From Lumbricus terrestris (taxonomy: Eukaryota > Annelida > Clitellata > Crassiclitellata > Lumbricidae), in the NCBI GenBank assembly GCA_949752735.1, contig OX457037.1, positions 35,587,871 through 35,651,870 of the forward strand: a stretch of DNA of 64,000 nt, read 5' to 3'. Position numbers and translations under genes: made by a program. Positions 21,691 through 31,836 of this stretch are shown piece by piece; position 1 is the first letter of the stretch, and every line of letters begins with the position of its first letter. Below the pieces are notes generated by a model that did no database searches, was not told the DNA's origin, and was given only the letters and a program-made list of their open reading frames with translations.

Positions 21691-24600
21691 GGGAGGGAGG
21701 GAGGGAGGGAGGGAGGGAGGGAGGGAGGGAGGGAGAGAGAGAGAGAGAGATGTAGAGATAGCTATCCAGATAGAAGAATCTCACGCAGAGTGGAGGGAAG
21801 GGAGTTTCACAAGGGGATCCGATGATGGCAACGGATTGAGTTTAGTTACTTTTACTCTTCAATCCTTTCGTACATTAAGATCAACCGTTTATTTTCACGA
21901 TTTTCAGACATTTTTGAATGCCCCATTATGTTGTTCCAATGAATATGTACATTAAACGTATAATTTCTGCTGCTGGGTACTTAAATCATCTTTGAAGGCA
22001 ATCCTGTTTATCTTTTAGAGTAGGCCTACTACACAAGATAGGCCTAAGACTATGTGGGGATGGAGGGCTGGTAAATGCGTGATGAATTAGGATCGAGAAA
22101 AGGACTGGATGAATCGTTGTATAATATATGGAATTGTAGCCATGTATTGTATAGCAGCTGAATTGCTGCGGGGGCGGATACTGAAATTTTTTACGACTCT
22201 TACGAGGGCCAAAATATTTGGTCTTAGGTGCAAAAATAACTCCCGTTATTTAAAATCTGATTACCTTTTTTAGTCTTTTCTCTCAAAACTTTCTGACAAA
22301 CCCTGGCAACTCCGGTTATTTAAAATCTGATGTTATTTGATGTTTTGTTTAAAATTTGATGACCTTCTTTTAGGTGACCTTTTTTCCTTAGTCATATGCT
22401 ACTTTTCTCTCTCAATTTTCCCCGCTGCATTTATTGAAAACTTGAAATCTCATGGGGCCACACCCTGTTCAAATGTCTGAATGGGGGTCATGGCCGGATT
22501 TGCTTCTCTGGATTCGCCCCTGATTGCTGCTATGCATGTATCAGATGCTGGTGCTAATAAATAATGGCCATTGGCAATATAGAGTGATGGCGTCTTCGTT
22601 GTACAGCTTATTCATAACATAATCAATTTCCCGGGTCCGGTCTGTTTTACTTTATCAAACATCTATCGAGGTTTCGTGGTTATAGTACACCAGTCCCTAA
22701 GTCCCTTTCTTGGCTTATGTCTATGACGCATTTAGACTGATTTAGTTACAGAATTTAAAGACTACATGAATTGCTCTTTAAGACGTTGGCATAGATCTAC
22801 TTTTAGTATTTACATACTCAGTCCACAGGTGCCTGATCTTTCATCTGACCAATCACCGCAGTTGTCGTACAGGTCACACTTCAGTTCTGCTGGAATGCAT
22901 CGACCGTCATAGGCACATCGGAACTCATCGGGATTGCATTCACCTGCAACATTACATTCATACATTCGTCTGTCACAGGTAGAAAGAAACCATACGGTAT
23001 GCAGATGTAGGATGCATGACACCTGCAGCATTTCATGCATAATATTATAGGTCTAGCACAGAGTAGAAATAAGCTATGCAATTGTAGGATGGCAGGAATA
23101 CTGTGAGGTGAGATGTGAGGAGTATACCTGATCCAAATATCCAGACATCGAATCAGAGATTTAGTGAAAGAAAGAGATATGAATTGTCTTTAAGCCTGCA
23201 AAGTTTCATTTCTAAATTCTTTCTTCTGGCCAAGATATTGGCAAGTCCCATAGGGCTCTTTTTTACCCACCCTGTATAATAGTCTTTATTAGCATAAGAC
23301 TGTAGCTGAATTGAATGAGTAGGCTTACTCTGACTGAGCACGTGTAAGTGGAATAGATTGTTTTCTTCTTAAATTATGATCAACACCGACAATGATATAT
23401 CACCGACAATAATTATTATATTATGGATCTGCATCGATCCATCGATTCGAGCAGTGGCGGTACCAGGGGGTGGCTAGGGGAGCTAAGCCCCTAAAAACGC
23501 CATCCGGGGGCTAACTCCCCTAAAAAGGGCCATCCGGTTTCATGTAAAACTGAAATATTTCCACGACAAGGCCCCCTAAAAATGAAATACATCCATGAGA
23601 TTTCGACCAAATGACTAAAAAAAGGTCAGAAATTTTGGCGAATGAAAATGGCAAATTTTCTCCGCGAGGATTCAGCCCCAACAACTGAAATCTTGGCGCC
23701 GCCACTAGATTCTAGTGACTCGTTCGTTTGAACTACGACATTTTCGACGGCGTAGTGCTGTGTTCCGACAGCGTAGTGTTGTGTTCCGACAGCGTAGTGC
23801 TGTGTTCCGACAGCGTAGTGCTGTGTTCCGACAGCGTAGTGTTGTGTTCCGACAGCGTAGTGCTGTGTTCCGACAGCGTAGTGTTGTGTTCCGACAGCGT
23901 AGTGCTGTGTTCCGACAGCGTAGTGCTGTGTTACTGCCCTGAATATGTTCGGACATATTTGAACATATTCTGGGCAGTGCATAACTTTTGGCAGGGAAAT
24001 GACCAGGACAGAGGCTTTTTCTATCGGGGCATTTGCCTTGCCATGCCCTGGTGTTACGCTGCCCCTGAGTATAATCATAAGGAAAATTAATAACACATAC
24101 AACTAGGCTACTCAGGAATAAACAGTAACTAAAAAATGTGTTACACAGTGTTACCTGTATGAAAAGTTGTGTAGTAGAAACTGAATCCACTTTGGCAGTT
24201 CGGTACGTTGCCGGTTGCAAGTCTGTATCTGAGCCAATTCGAAGAGGAATAGATCGAGTACGATGGCGTGAAGTAGTTACAAAGCGACGCTTGAAAACAC
24301 AATATTTGCAGGCAACATTTGATATTCACATAGATTGAAAATGCAGAATGTTTTTGAATAATTTATCAATAGCGTATCCAAACATTTTGTGTTCTGGTCT
24401 TAAAATAGCTAAAACATATCCGACAGAAGTAATGACTTTACATCAGGGCAAGGCATCGTTCTCATAATTACAGTATTGGATCAATCGTAGCCAATTATTA
24501 ATTGTCGATTCATATTGACTAGAAAACTAAAGAAGTTCTTTGTACCTGGATCGCCGCTCTCTCCAATAATCTCGAGTGAGCCGCTGTTGCAGTCCATCGC

Positions 24601-27600
24601 TATGTACTGGATCCTCAGCGTGATATAATATCCCAAGCTGACGTTCATATAGATACTACAGTCCTCGTATCCATCCATGCAGCCGTTTGGATTCGTCCTG
24701 ATGAAGCCGTATCTACTGTGTTCGCCTTGTCCGGGTGATATCACTCTGTTGTGTTCGCAGGGTTCTTGGATGTAGGCTGTAAGAATATTTGTAATACCAT
24801 CACGCATATAGGCTAGAGCAATTAGGCTACTCAACTTTAAATAGGCGTAAAGTAACCTATCGCAGTAATATCATGTCTTTCTGTATATAGGTTTACAGAT
24901 ACATGTACATGGATAGCCTAGCTTAAGGAGGACACGGTGAGCTGGAAAATGTGGACTCATTGAATGTTTCATTCGGAGCCACATACGAGGTTTAAATTTC
25001 TCTTACTAAGTTACTGTCCTATATAATGTAAGCTTACTCGTCATCTGCCAAGCAACCAAGAAACGAGGTCATAATGCATGGCAGGCTGTGTGAAATTATT
25101 TGAGGTTTTTAATCAAGTTCATTTATTTCACACAATACATAATATTACACATCATTGCACAAAAGAAAATTATTCAATTTATCCCACTTTCTGTCTGGAA
25201 GGGGAAAAAGCTCAAGTGAACTTAACGAGTCCTCCTTACATTATAATCTAAAGAATATACATAATTTTTTAACCGTCAATGACAAGTATTTAATACTATA
25301 ACTTGTGTCATATTACTACTGAAGACATCATTCAAATTTATAATATTCCTATTTATGATCTAATTGGCGAAACAGGAAAAAAGAAAACAGAAGAAAACAA
25401 TACAAAATAAAACAAAAAAATTAATTAGTAGCAGGATAACAAGAACTGTTTATAGCTTTTAGTAAATGTGGCTAGCGAGTCAATAGACTTAAATTTAGGA
25501 GGTAACGAGTTCCAAAGCTTCGGGTCATATACCAATGCTGAATGTAGACGGGTATTTGACCTACAGTTTATTTAAGCAATTAATTGCATCTTTTTCATTA
25601 CGCAGGTTATTTTTCAGCAAGTGGAATGTTGGACTGTTATGTCTATTCGGATGAATGGGAACTTAGGTAGGCCTACAACATGCGTGTGTAAAGTCGTTAA
25701 AACTGTATAAATCAATAGTCAATATCCATATACAACAGACATAGACATTCAAGTCAGCTTCAAGGCCGGTGTCACGTGATATTCTATCTTCCCCTTAAAG
25801 CTATCCGGGTGGATGAATTAATCTATCACCCCCGAATGGAATATATCGGTCTAGACTATCCGGGGATAAACCATTCTATCCCTTTATTGAAAATGCTTAT
25901 GATTTAAAAATTTATGGTGTAGGCTACTCACAATTTAAAGTGACTAATTGTTTTAAGTGTCCTAAACAATGCTCAGAGCAAGGCAACTCGAATTTATTTA
26001 CTGGCTCTAAGTGTTCTGTAGCGTTCTAAATGTTCTAAGTGCTCTAAAGCCAAAGCAAGCAAAATTATCTAGTAAGAATAAACATACCTGCTAGTGTCAT
26101 TGTTCAAATGGAAGCAGATGGAAGTTAATTTGAAAAAATAGGTACACTCGAAAGTGCCTTTTTCAACTTCTCTTTATCTGGGGGAATACGATTAATACGG
26201 GGGATACCCTATTTCGAGACACCGGCCTTAGCCCTAATGGCGCTCCAGGCAAGGCATGCATTTGGCGCCTGCAAATTCTCACTCAATTGTTCAGCTCACA
26301 TCAGAACCCAACGACGAACCAGCAGCCAGAGTCTTGTACAATGTACACGCTCAACTGAGTAATTTTTTTTAATCATTTTTCATTGGAACACTGGAGGCTG
26401 GATAATATTCAATTCTGTAGAAAATGACTAAAAGTTAAAATAACTACTGAAATATATTTGGGGAAAATGGCGCCCCATGCACAGAGCGTGGCTCTCCCAG
26501 GCAACTGCTTGCTTTGCCAGTGCCTATGGTCGGCCCTGGTTAGCTTAGCCAGTTAGCCTGCCGGCAAAATACATGAGATCAAAACATGTTTGGTCGCCTT
26601 ATTGCAGCTCGTCTGGTAATTCTATTTCTTTTGCTGGCCTGCGCGATGCCGATGGTCATTATTACAATGTATTTCGTTAAAATTTATCTTACTGTCCTAT
26701 ATAATGAACTCAATGTGGGGCGCGGTGGTGTAGTGGGTATGTTCGTTGCCTTATAGCAGGAGGGTTGTAGGTTCGAATCCACCTCAAGTCGCCGCGTAGG
26801 GACCTTGGGCAAGTCCTTCACTTGCAATTAATACTATATTAATTAAACGCCTATCTCTTTTGGACTCTCTGACCGTCCACTTGAGTGGGTCACATCTTTT
26901 TTTAGCAGGGCGGTCCAGTTGTGTGATTCCGGGAGAAAGTAAGACACCCTGGGCTCCGGTTCCATTTGGTCTCCCACAAGGCTCTATCCTGGCTCCCTAA
27001 CTTTACTTGCTCTACACTTCTGGCATTGGCACGCTCTTAACATCTTACGACGTGCTACACCAGCTGTATGCAGATGACACACAAGCATAATATTGTCTGC
27101 ACTGCCCTCCACTCGCAGCCATTGAGGCGCCCGCACCATGCAACAAGCAATGGCGGTCCTCACAGTTTGGATGTTCTCAAACCTACTCCGCCTCAACGCC
27201 CAAAAAACCCAATTCATTTGGTAGGGCACTAGGCAACAGCCAGCTAAGCTTGGGTTAAGAAGATCTCGACCCGAACTGTGACAGTCTCATTCAGAATAGG
27301 CCTACGCAAATTTAATTCCTCCAGATGCGTTGGATAGAAAACAAAGGTCCGCCATTGGTGGTGCCAGGTAGTCAGTATAGGTGGAATATGTTGATGGTAT
27401 GTTTTAATGAATTTAATCTAAGATTCTGAGCTATTTCAGCAAAACAAATTTTCAAGTATATCTTCCTTATCTATTAAGTTATCATTTACCAATACTGAAT
27501 CAATCCTTGTTTCGGGCGGTTTTGAGTTAACCTAATGATTGATCTAATAATATTCCGAATTTCTCATAAATCTTTGTTGCATTTGGAAAATTCTACAATA

Positions 27601-27937
27601 TAACAGTGTGCAATGTTTTTCAATCATTTAGAAATGTTCCTATAGGCAGTAAATTTGGCTTTGCTACATGGAGTGGGTTTTAAAAAAATATTCTAGACAC
27701 AATGAAGATTTATTCCTGCATGGATTTGGAAGTCAATATTATTGCAAGAATTCAAAGTATTTCTAAGACTACAGGAAAAAAATTCTGGGAATAATTCCAA
27801 TAAGTAATTAAATTCAAAGAGAAAAGTAGTTTAATTGAAAACAAACATATCTTACCAACGTCGTATTTGTAGGAAGCTACTATTGCTATCAATGACATCA
27901 AAGTGCCGACAAAATAAAAGCCGTAGTTCGGTTCCAT
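20190..27937 (-). CDS. Gene B: CUB-LDLa transmembrane protein with PPxY tail (six exons, complete)
   Basis: Six minus-strand exons (27856-27937, 24546-24776, 24155-24289, 22818-22943, 21067-21215, 20190-20357) have consensus splice sites and matching phases (1,1,1,1,0) and total 891 nt, 296 residues. Order: signal peptide (1-27), CUB domain split over exons 2-3 (six Cys), LDL-receptor class A module with six Cys and a calcium-binding acidic SDE motif, TM helix (about [20 protein letters not shown]), and a cytoplasmic tail with PPSY, PPDY and PPTY. PPxY motifs bind WW domains of Nedd4-family ubiquitin ligases, so endocytic turnover is plausible. CUB plus LDLa plus TM recalls NETO and LRP12-like receptors, but the single-CUB architecture and size differ, so I give no symbol. 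Gene A upstream is a tandem paralogue. Confidence 0.85.
20767..20935. mobile_element. hAT-like MITE with perfect 8-bp target duplication
   Basis: Termini CATGGGCAGAGT and ACTCCGCCCATG, duplication ccggttat on both sides (20759-20766 and 20936-20943). It lies in gene B intron 5. Confidence 0.92.
21067..21215 (-). CDS. Gene B exon 5: transmembrane helix
   Basis: The acceptor ctcctttggttgcag precedes a 149-bp exon that enters in phase 1 and leaves in phase 0 at the donor GCG|gtaggt. It encodes a hydrophobic span of about 22 residues, then YDKSNRRHH, a basic stop-transfer sequence that sets the type I topology, and a Ser/Arg-rich juxtamembrane stretch. Confidence 0.82.
21508..21750. repeat. (GA)n/(GGGA)n purine microsatellite
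   Basis: GAGA, GACA and GGGA runs in gene B intron 4. Confidence 0.95.
22169..22522. mobile_element. hAT-like MITE with 7-8-bp target duplication
   Basis: Left end CGGGGGCGGAT, right end GATTCGCCCCTG, flanked by attgctg(c) on both sides with a one-base register ambiguity. Internal words (aaaatctgat, gacctttttt) are shared with the 49140-49310 region. It lies in gene B intron 4. Confidence 0.78.
22818..22943 (-). CDS. Gene B exon 4: LDL-receptor class A module
   Basis: 126-bp phase 1-1 exon between acceptor acattacaatgttgcag-like sequence and donor CTGA|gtatgt. It encodes one complete LDLa repeat with cysteines in [23 protein letters not shown] and GTC, and the calcium-cage motif DNCGDWSDE. 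Single-exon phase 1-1 coding is typical for this module. Confidence 0.9.
23150..23275. mobile_element. Solo right terminus of a Tc1/mariner-type element
   Basis: Ends ttttttacccaccctg followed by TA, with internal ttctggccaagatattggcaa shared with the foldbacks at 42935 and 54816. No partner end is seen. It lies in gene B intron 3. Confidence 0.6.
23452..23707. mobile_element. hAT-like MITE with near-perfect 8-bp target duplication
   Basis: Termini CAGTGGCGGTACCAGG and CTTGGCGCCGCCACTA, duplications gattcgag and gattctag (7 of 8). It lies in gene B intron 3. Confidence 0.8.
23747..23930. repeat. 21-bp tandem repeat, about nine copies
   Basis: Unit gcgtagtgctgtgttccgaca with a single C/T variant (gtgctg or gtgttg) alternating between copies. 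It is intronic in gene B. Because 21 is a multiple of three, long ORFs appear in several frames, but they are not genes. Confidence 0.95.
24155..24289 (-). CDS. Gene B exon 3: C-terminal half of the CUB domain
   Basis: 135-bp phase 1-1 exon from acceptor gttttcaag to donor CATACAG|gtaaca. It encodes [20 protein letters not shown] and later [11 protein letters not shown], the standard end of a CUB domain (Cys, SSSN-like turn, GF-x-x-x-Y). It completes the domain begun in exon 2 and is the counterpart of gene A exon 3 at 1-50. Confidence 0.85.
24546..24776 (-). CDS. Gene B exon 2: N-terminal part of the CUB domain
   Basis: 231-bp phase 1-1 exon, acceptor ttcttacag, donor CCAG|gtacaaag. It encodes 77 residues with [20 protein letters not shown] and the strand pair [14 protein letters not shown]. 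The exon is the same length as gene A exon 2, with the same splice positions. Confidence 0.88.
25763..26228. mobile_element. Short element with 12-bp terminal inverted repeats (AAGGCCGGTGTC)
   Basis: AAGGCCGGTGTC at the left end and GACACCGGCCTT at the right end are exact reverse complements. No clear target duplication is visible, so the superfamily is unassigned. Confidence 0.55.
26714..26831 (+). mobile_element. tRNA-derived SINE (family 1), 3'-truncated
   Basis: Plus-strand head tgtggggcgcggtggtgtag, B box gtaggttcgaatccacc, then gaccttgggcaagtccttca. The body and tail are lost. Confidence 0.85.
26895..27235 (+). pseudogene. Degenerate LINE reverse-transcriptase fragment (CR1/L2/Jockey-like)
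   Basis: With frameshifts, the plus strand reads GSILGPLLFTLYTSGI-like, then HQLYADDTQ, then [11 protein letters not shown], the order of RT motifs around the YADD active site in CR1/L2/Jockey-type elements. It is broken and not expressible. It is a different family from the fragment at 15920. It lies in gene B intron 1. Confidence 0.7.
27856..27937 (-). CDS. Gene B exon 1: start codon and signal peptide
   Basis: The ATG at 27937 starts [20 protein letters not shown], a hydrophobic leader, and the exon ends in phase 1 at TTG|gtaagat. It has 27 codons plus one base and joins in frame to exon 2. The start fits the phase of every downstream exon. Confidence 0.75.
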
Positions 27938-28340
27938 GATTCTTTTTCAAGATATGAAAAAACCCAGATTAAACTGTCACTTTCAGCCTACGGTTTCACT
28001 AAATGAAGGTTCAGAAATAAATTAATTTTCCCGTGAAACTCGCACTGAAGTCTACACTTTTCACTGAAATCTAAGCAGCAACTATTCAGCGAAATATCGT
28101 GTTTCGTAACAGTCCAATTGCGTAATTCGTTTCTGTCTTTTCTTCTGTATTCGTGAGTGAACCAGTTACTTATCTGCGTGTAATCGCCTCGTACGAGGTG
28201 GTGACTGGTTCGTCATTCTCTCTCTCTCTACGCAGCTGATAAGACGATATACCACAAGGACGACTTCGCGTTACAGTTGTATACCGTTAAAGTTCAACGC
28301 AATATGAAGCGGATACTGTAAAAGCACGAATAAACCGATA

Positions 28341-28625
28341 ATGTATGTATGTATGTATGTATGTATGTATGTATGTATGTATGTATGTATGTATGTATGT
28401 ATGTATGTATGTATGTATGTATGTATGTATGTATGTATGTATGTATGTATGTATGTATGTATGTATGTATGTATGCATCTATGTATGTATGTGTATGTAT
28501 GTGTATGTATGTATGTATGTATGTATGTATGCATGTGTGTATGTATGTATGTATGTATGTATGTATGTATGTATGTATGTATGTATGTATGTATGTATGT
28601 ATGCATGTTTGTATGTTTGTATATA
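28341..28625. repeat. (GTAT)n microsatellite
   Basis: About 70 nearly perfect GTAT units. All overlapping ORFs are artefacts. Confidence 0.97.
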
Positions 28626-28841
28626 TGTATGTAGATACGTGTGAACGTATTTATGTATGCATGTATGTAATCATGCATGTATGTAGTCATGCATGTATGT
28701 AGTCATGTAGTCTATGTATGTCTTCTTTCTTCTGATTCTCTGCCCCTAGGCAGGTTCGGCTGTCCAATGTCGCCACTCTTCCCTCCGCTGGGCCTTCTCC
28801 TTTAGTATGTACGTACGTATATATGCATGCATGTTTGCATT

Positions 28842-30059
28842 CAGGGCCGGATTAAGGCATGTTCGACATGTTCGGCCGAACAGGGGCCCCCACACTTTAG
28901 GGGGCCCCACACATGCAATATGAATTTTTCATCATTGCTAATTATAATAGTAAACAAAACAAAAAATGAGCTTAAAATCTATGAAGAAATTGTCAAATTA
29001 TTCAAAAACTACTGACTTTAACATTATGCAGCTTTTGCACATGTGTGGAGGCCCTTATTGCAGTTTTCATTGCCAGGCAGATTGATCTTAAAATCAGTCA
29101 GAAATGCTAGTAAGAGTTATACGCTTTATTGCTTATTTAAACACTTATAATACATCACCTGATCTGAACTCAAGTGCTATACTACGCATTATGAGGTGGT
29201 GATAATAACACTGAGTAGGCCTACATGCAGGACGCACTCTATTTTTACGAATTCAGTCAATCTCCTAAATTTATATAGAACCCCCTGATATTTTTACTTG
29301 GAGGCGCTCCCAACGCAGGCGTTGTGAAAAAGAAAGAAGACGACAGAAAGAGCCAGGAGAGTCACGGGAAGCGATCGAGAGAGCCACGGGGAGGCTATTC
29401 CAGATAACTGCACCTACTACCGAGAATGCTCGTCGTTGCATGGTCACAACACACGAAAAAAGAACAATGAATTCTTCACGAGCTGAGCGCAGTAAACGGC
29501 CGTCCAGAGAGGAGACAGACTCCGGGGTGAGAGCTCACATAAGCAGGATGTAGTTTGAGCCAGGGTCCACTACTGGCATGACCGCGAAAATATATTTCAG
29601 TTTGTAAAAAGTGCCATGCACAGCAGGGCAAATCGGGCCAAATGCCCTGGTAAAAACCATATTTGCCCTGGCCGTTATTATGCCGGAGGTCTACCAGAAA
29701 TTTTCATAGCCAAGAATTTATTTGGGGCATAAAATCGCTTCTGCACTGTTTGCTTGTACGAGTGCTATGCGCTGGTCAGGAAAATGATTGACCATGAATC
29801 ACTTTATATCAAAATCCGATTACATTTACATTTACTTCAAAATTCTTAAACCGTAAAACACTAGGCCTATTATAGTCTAAAAGACCTGTTGATATAATAA
29901 TATTATTGTCAAAATAGAAGTAATGAATTAATAATAGACGAATGTTGATTCGTTGAATTAATATAACATTTTTTGTGAGTCATTTTGTCGTGCTTCTGTA
30001 AGTTTTGAGCCCCCACAGTTTTACCGAACAGGGCCCCCACATTTGTTAATCCGGCTCTG
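28842..30059. mobile_element. 1.2-kb hAT-like element with perfect 8-bp target duplication
   Basis: Left terminus CAGGGCCGGATTAAGG, right terminus TTAATCCGGCTCTG, duplication tttgcatt on both sides (28834-28841 and 30060-30067). The subterminal repeats (gggcccccaca near both ends) match in inverted order. No transposase-like ORF is present, so it is non-autonomous. It carries internal foreign sequence, including a SINE-tail-like ggaggcgctcccaacg at about 29301. Confidence 0.9.
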
Positions 30060-30069
30060 TTTGCATTCA

Positions 30070-31330
30070 TGTGTGAAGTAATTTGTGTATTTTGCATATT
30101 AGGTCTACTGCACTTATAACCTCGCACAAACGCGCAGACTACTCATTTATAATTAATATAGGCTTTTAAGTTTATTAATAACAAACGGGACCGCCTTCTA
30201 AATTGCTTTATATAGATTTGCATATCCGGCGAATGGGATTATAGTAAGAAGACCGCTTTTACAAGCGTCACCGGGAGGCTTTTTGCAGGAAAGCCGTGGA
30301 TACTTTGAGTTTACACCACTGAGAATTTACGAAGTAGGGGTTGAGAGAAAATGGCTTGTGACGTCAGTGTGACGATGGCATGAACAACGAGGACAATGAA
30401 TGATGATGATGATGACCAATCGTGACGTATGGAATTATTTGCCTGCTTAGCGGGTTTCAACTGTAGGCAGAAGAAATCACATCAGTCGATTGCGTGAGGC
30501 ACTCCATCGCGTGCACTTTGGACACGAATGAGAGATCGTCGAGAGATAAAGTACACTAAAAGGCAAGCGTTCGATCATAACAACAACTCTGATTACGTAC
30601 ATTGCTTATCTCCGGCCAGGTAGAATGCGATTTGAGCTAAGCACGGACGATGAGGTCATGCATAGGTCAATGGATGATCGCCGATCGATTCGTGGTCGAC
30701 TCTTGTTTGAGAATATTTTTAGTCAATTCGTGTATCGCTTTGAAAAACGACGGGGGTGGGAGACAGTGCATTGGGGACCCGCTCTATTCGTCGTTTTACT
30801 GAAGGTCCGCGCTTTATGCTGCTCCTATACGGTCCTTATATACGCAGGTGGACCAGATCATAAATACGCTGGGGTCTCGTGTCCATCAAAGCGACGGCAA
30901 TGTTAAGATGTCGCCACAGTCGTCGTTCTTCTGATTCCTTCATCTCTTTAATAATTAGGCCTAAGTCATTGTTCGCCACTACAGCCAACTTGAGTGAAGT
31001 GCAGGCTCTAATTGTGTGCAGGCGGCGATGTCACCTACAATCAGTTCGGGTTCAATTCACCCTAAGCGCATTTAATAGGCTATCTGTGGTTTGTTACTTT
31101 GAGAACTAAAATTAGCCAAGCAGATTCTATGTCGTAATGTGTGGACATTGTCCGTCTTTTAATAAGAGTGACTAATCTTGCGATGATGAATAACTGTACA
31201 TGTATGCTGACGACGTCAACTATTTACGCAATTTACGATGTATGACGTCATTGAGGAAAGACTAATAAGATTTAAGATACTGCTATCACATCGGGTCTCA
31301 TCAGTCGACTCCACCAAGAGGCCTACATTC
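30070..31330. other. No feature supported
   Basis: Unique-looking sequence with a few short ORFs (for example 30625-30906) but no domain, splice pattern or homology I recognise. Confidence 0.5.
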
Positions 31331-31332
31331 TA

Positions 31333-31755
31333 TTATACATGCATACGTATATACATACATATAATACATAAATACATACATACATGCATACATACATACA
31401 TACACATACATACATACATACATACATACGTACATACATACATATAATACATACATACACACATACATACATACATACATACATACATACATACATACAT
31501 ACATACATACATACATACATACATACATACATACATACATACATACATACATACATACATACATACATACATACATACATACATACATACATACATACAT
31601 ACATACATACACACATACATACATACATACATACATAAATAAATAAATACATACATACATACATACATACATACATACATACATGCGCACAATCCTAAAC
31701 ACAAGCATAAATATATACATGCATACGTACGTACGTACGTACATACCTACATACA
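31333..31755. repeat. (CATA)n microsatellite
   Basis: Long CATA run with minor variants. ORFs over it are artefacts. Confidence 0.97.
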
Positions 31756-31836
31756 TACATTGATTCGTAGGCCTACTCATAGACTAAAGACCGTTCTTTA
31801 AAAGCTGATTATCAAGAGGTAATAACTGATTTTGGG

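Larger units (their letters stand above)
24777..27855 (-). other. Gene B intron 1 with LINE, SINE and TIR-element insertions
   Basis: 3.1 kb between exon 1 and exon 2. It carries a TIR element at 25763-26228, a SINE head at 26714-26831 and a LINE reverse-transcriptase fragment at 26895-27235. The remaining sequence is A/T-rich with no exon I can support. Confidence 0.7.

Noticed and set aside
23626..24220. 158- and 171-codon minus-strand ORFs and 75- and 120-codon plus-strand ORFs.
   Set aside because: They lie on the 21-bp tandem repeat in gene B intron 3.
26225..26545. A possible hAT-like element (ggcgctccaggcaagg ... ggtcggccctgg).
   Set aside because: The ends only loosely match and the flanking bases do not form an 8-bp duplication.
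26714..26831. A tRNA gene.
   Set aside because: It has A- and B-box-like blocks but no cloverleaf with proper acceptor stem. It matches the other SINE heads in the window.
28271..28702. Tyr/Met/Cys/Val or His/Ile/Thr ORFs over GTAT repeats here and at 31300-31780, 35410-35880, 41275-41765 and 56083-56642.
   Set aside because: Tetranucleotide arrays have no stop in several frames. Not genes.
30625..31109. Short plus-strand ORFs that might be an exon.
   Set aside because: No splice pair, no domain and no paralogue in the window.
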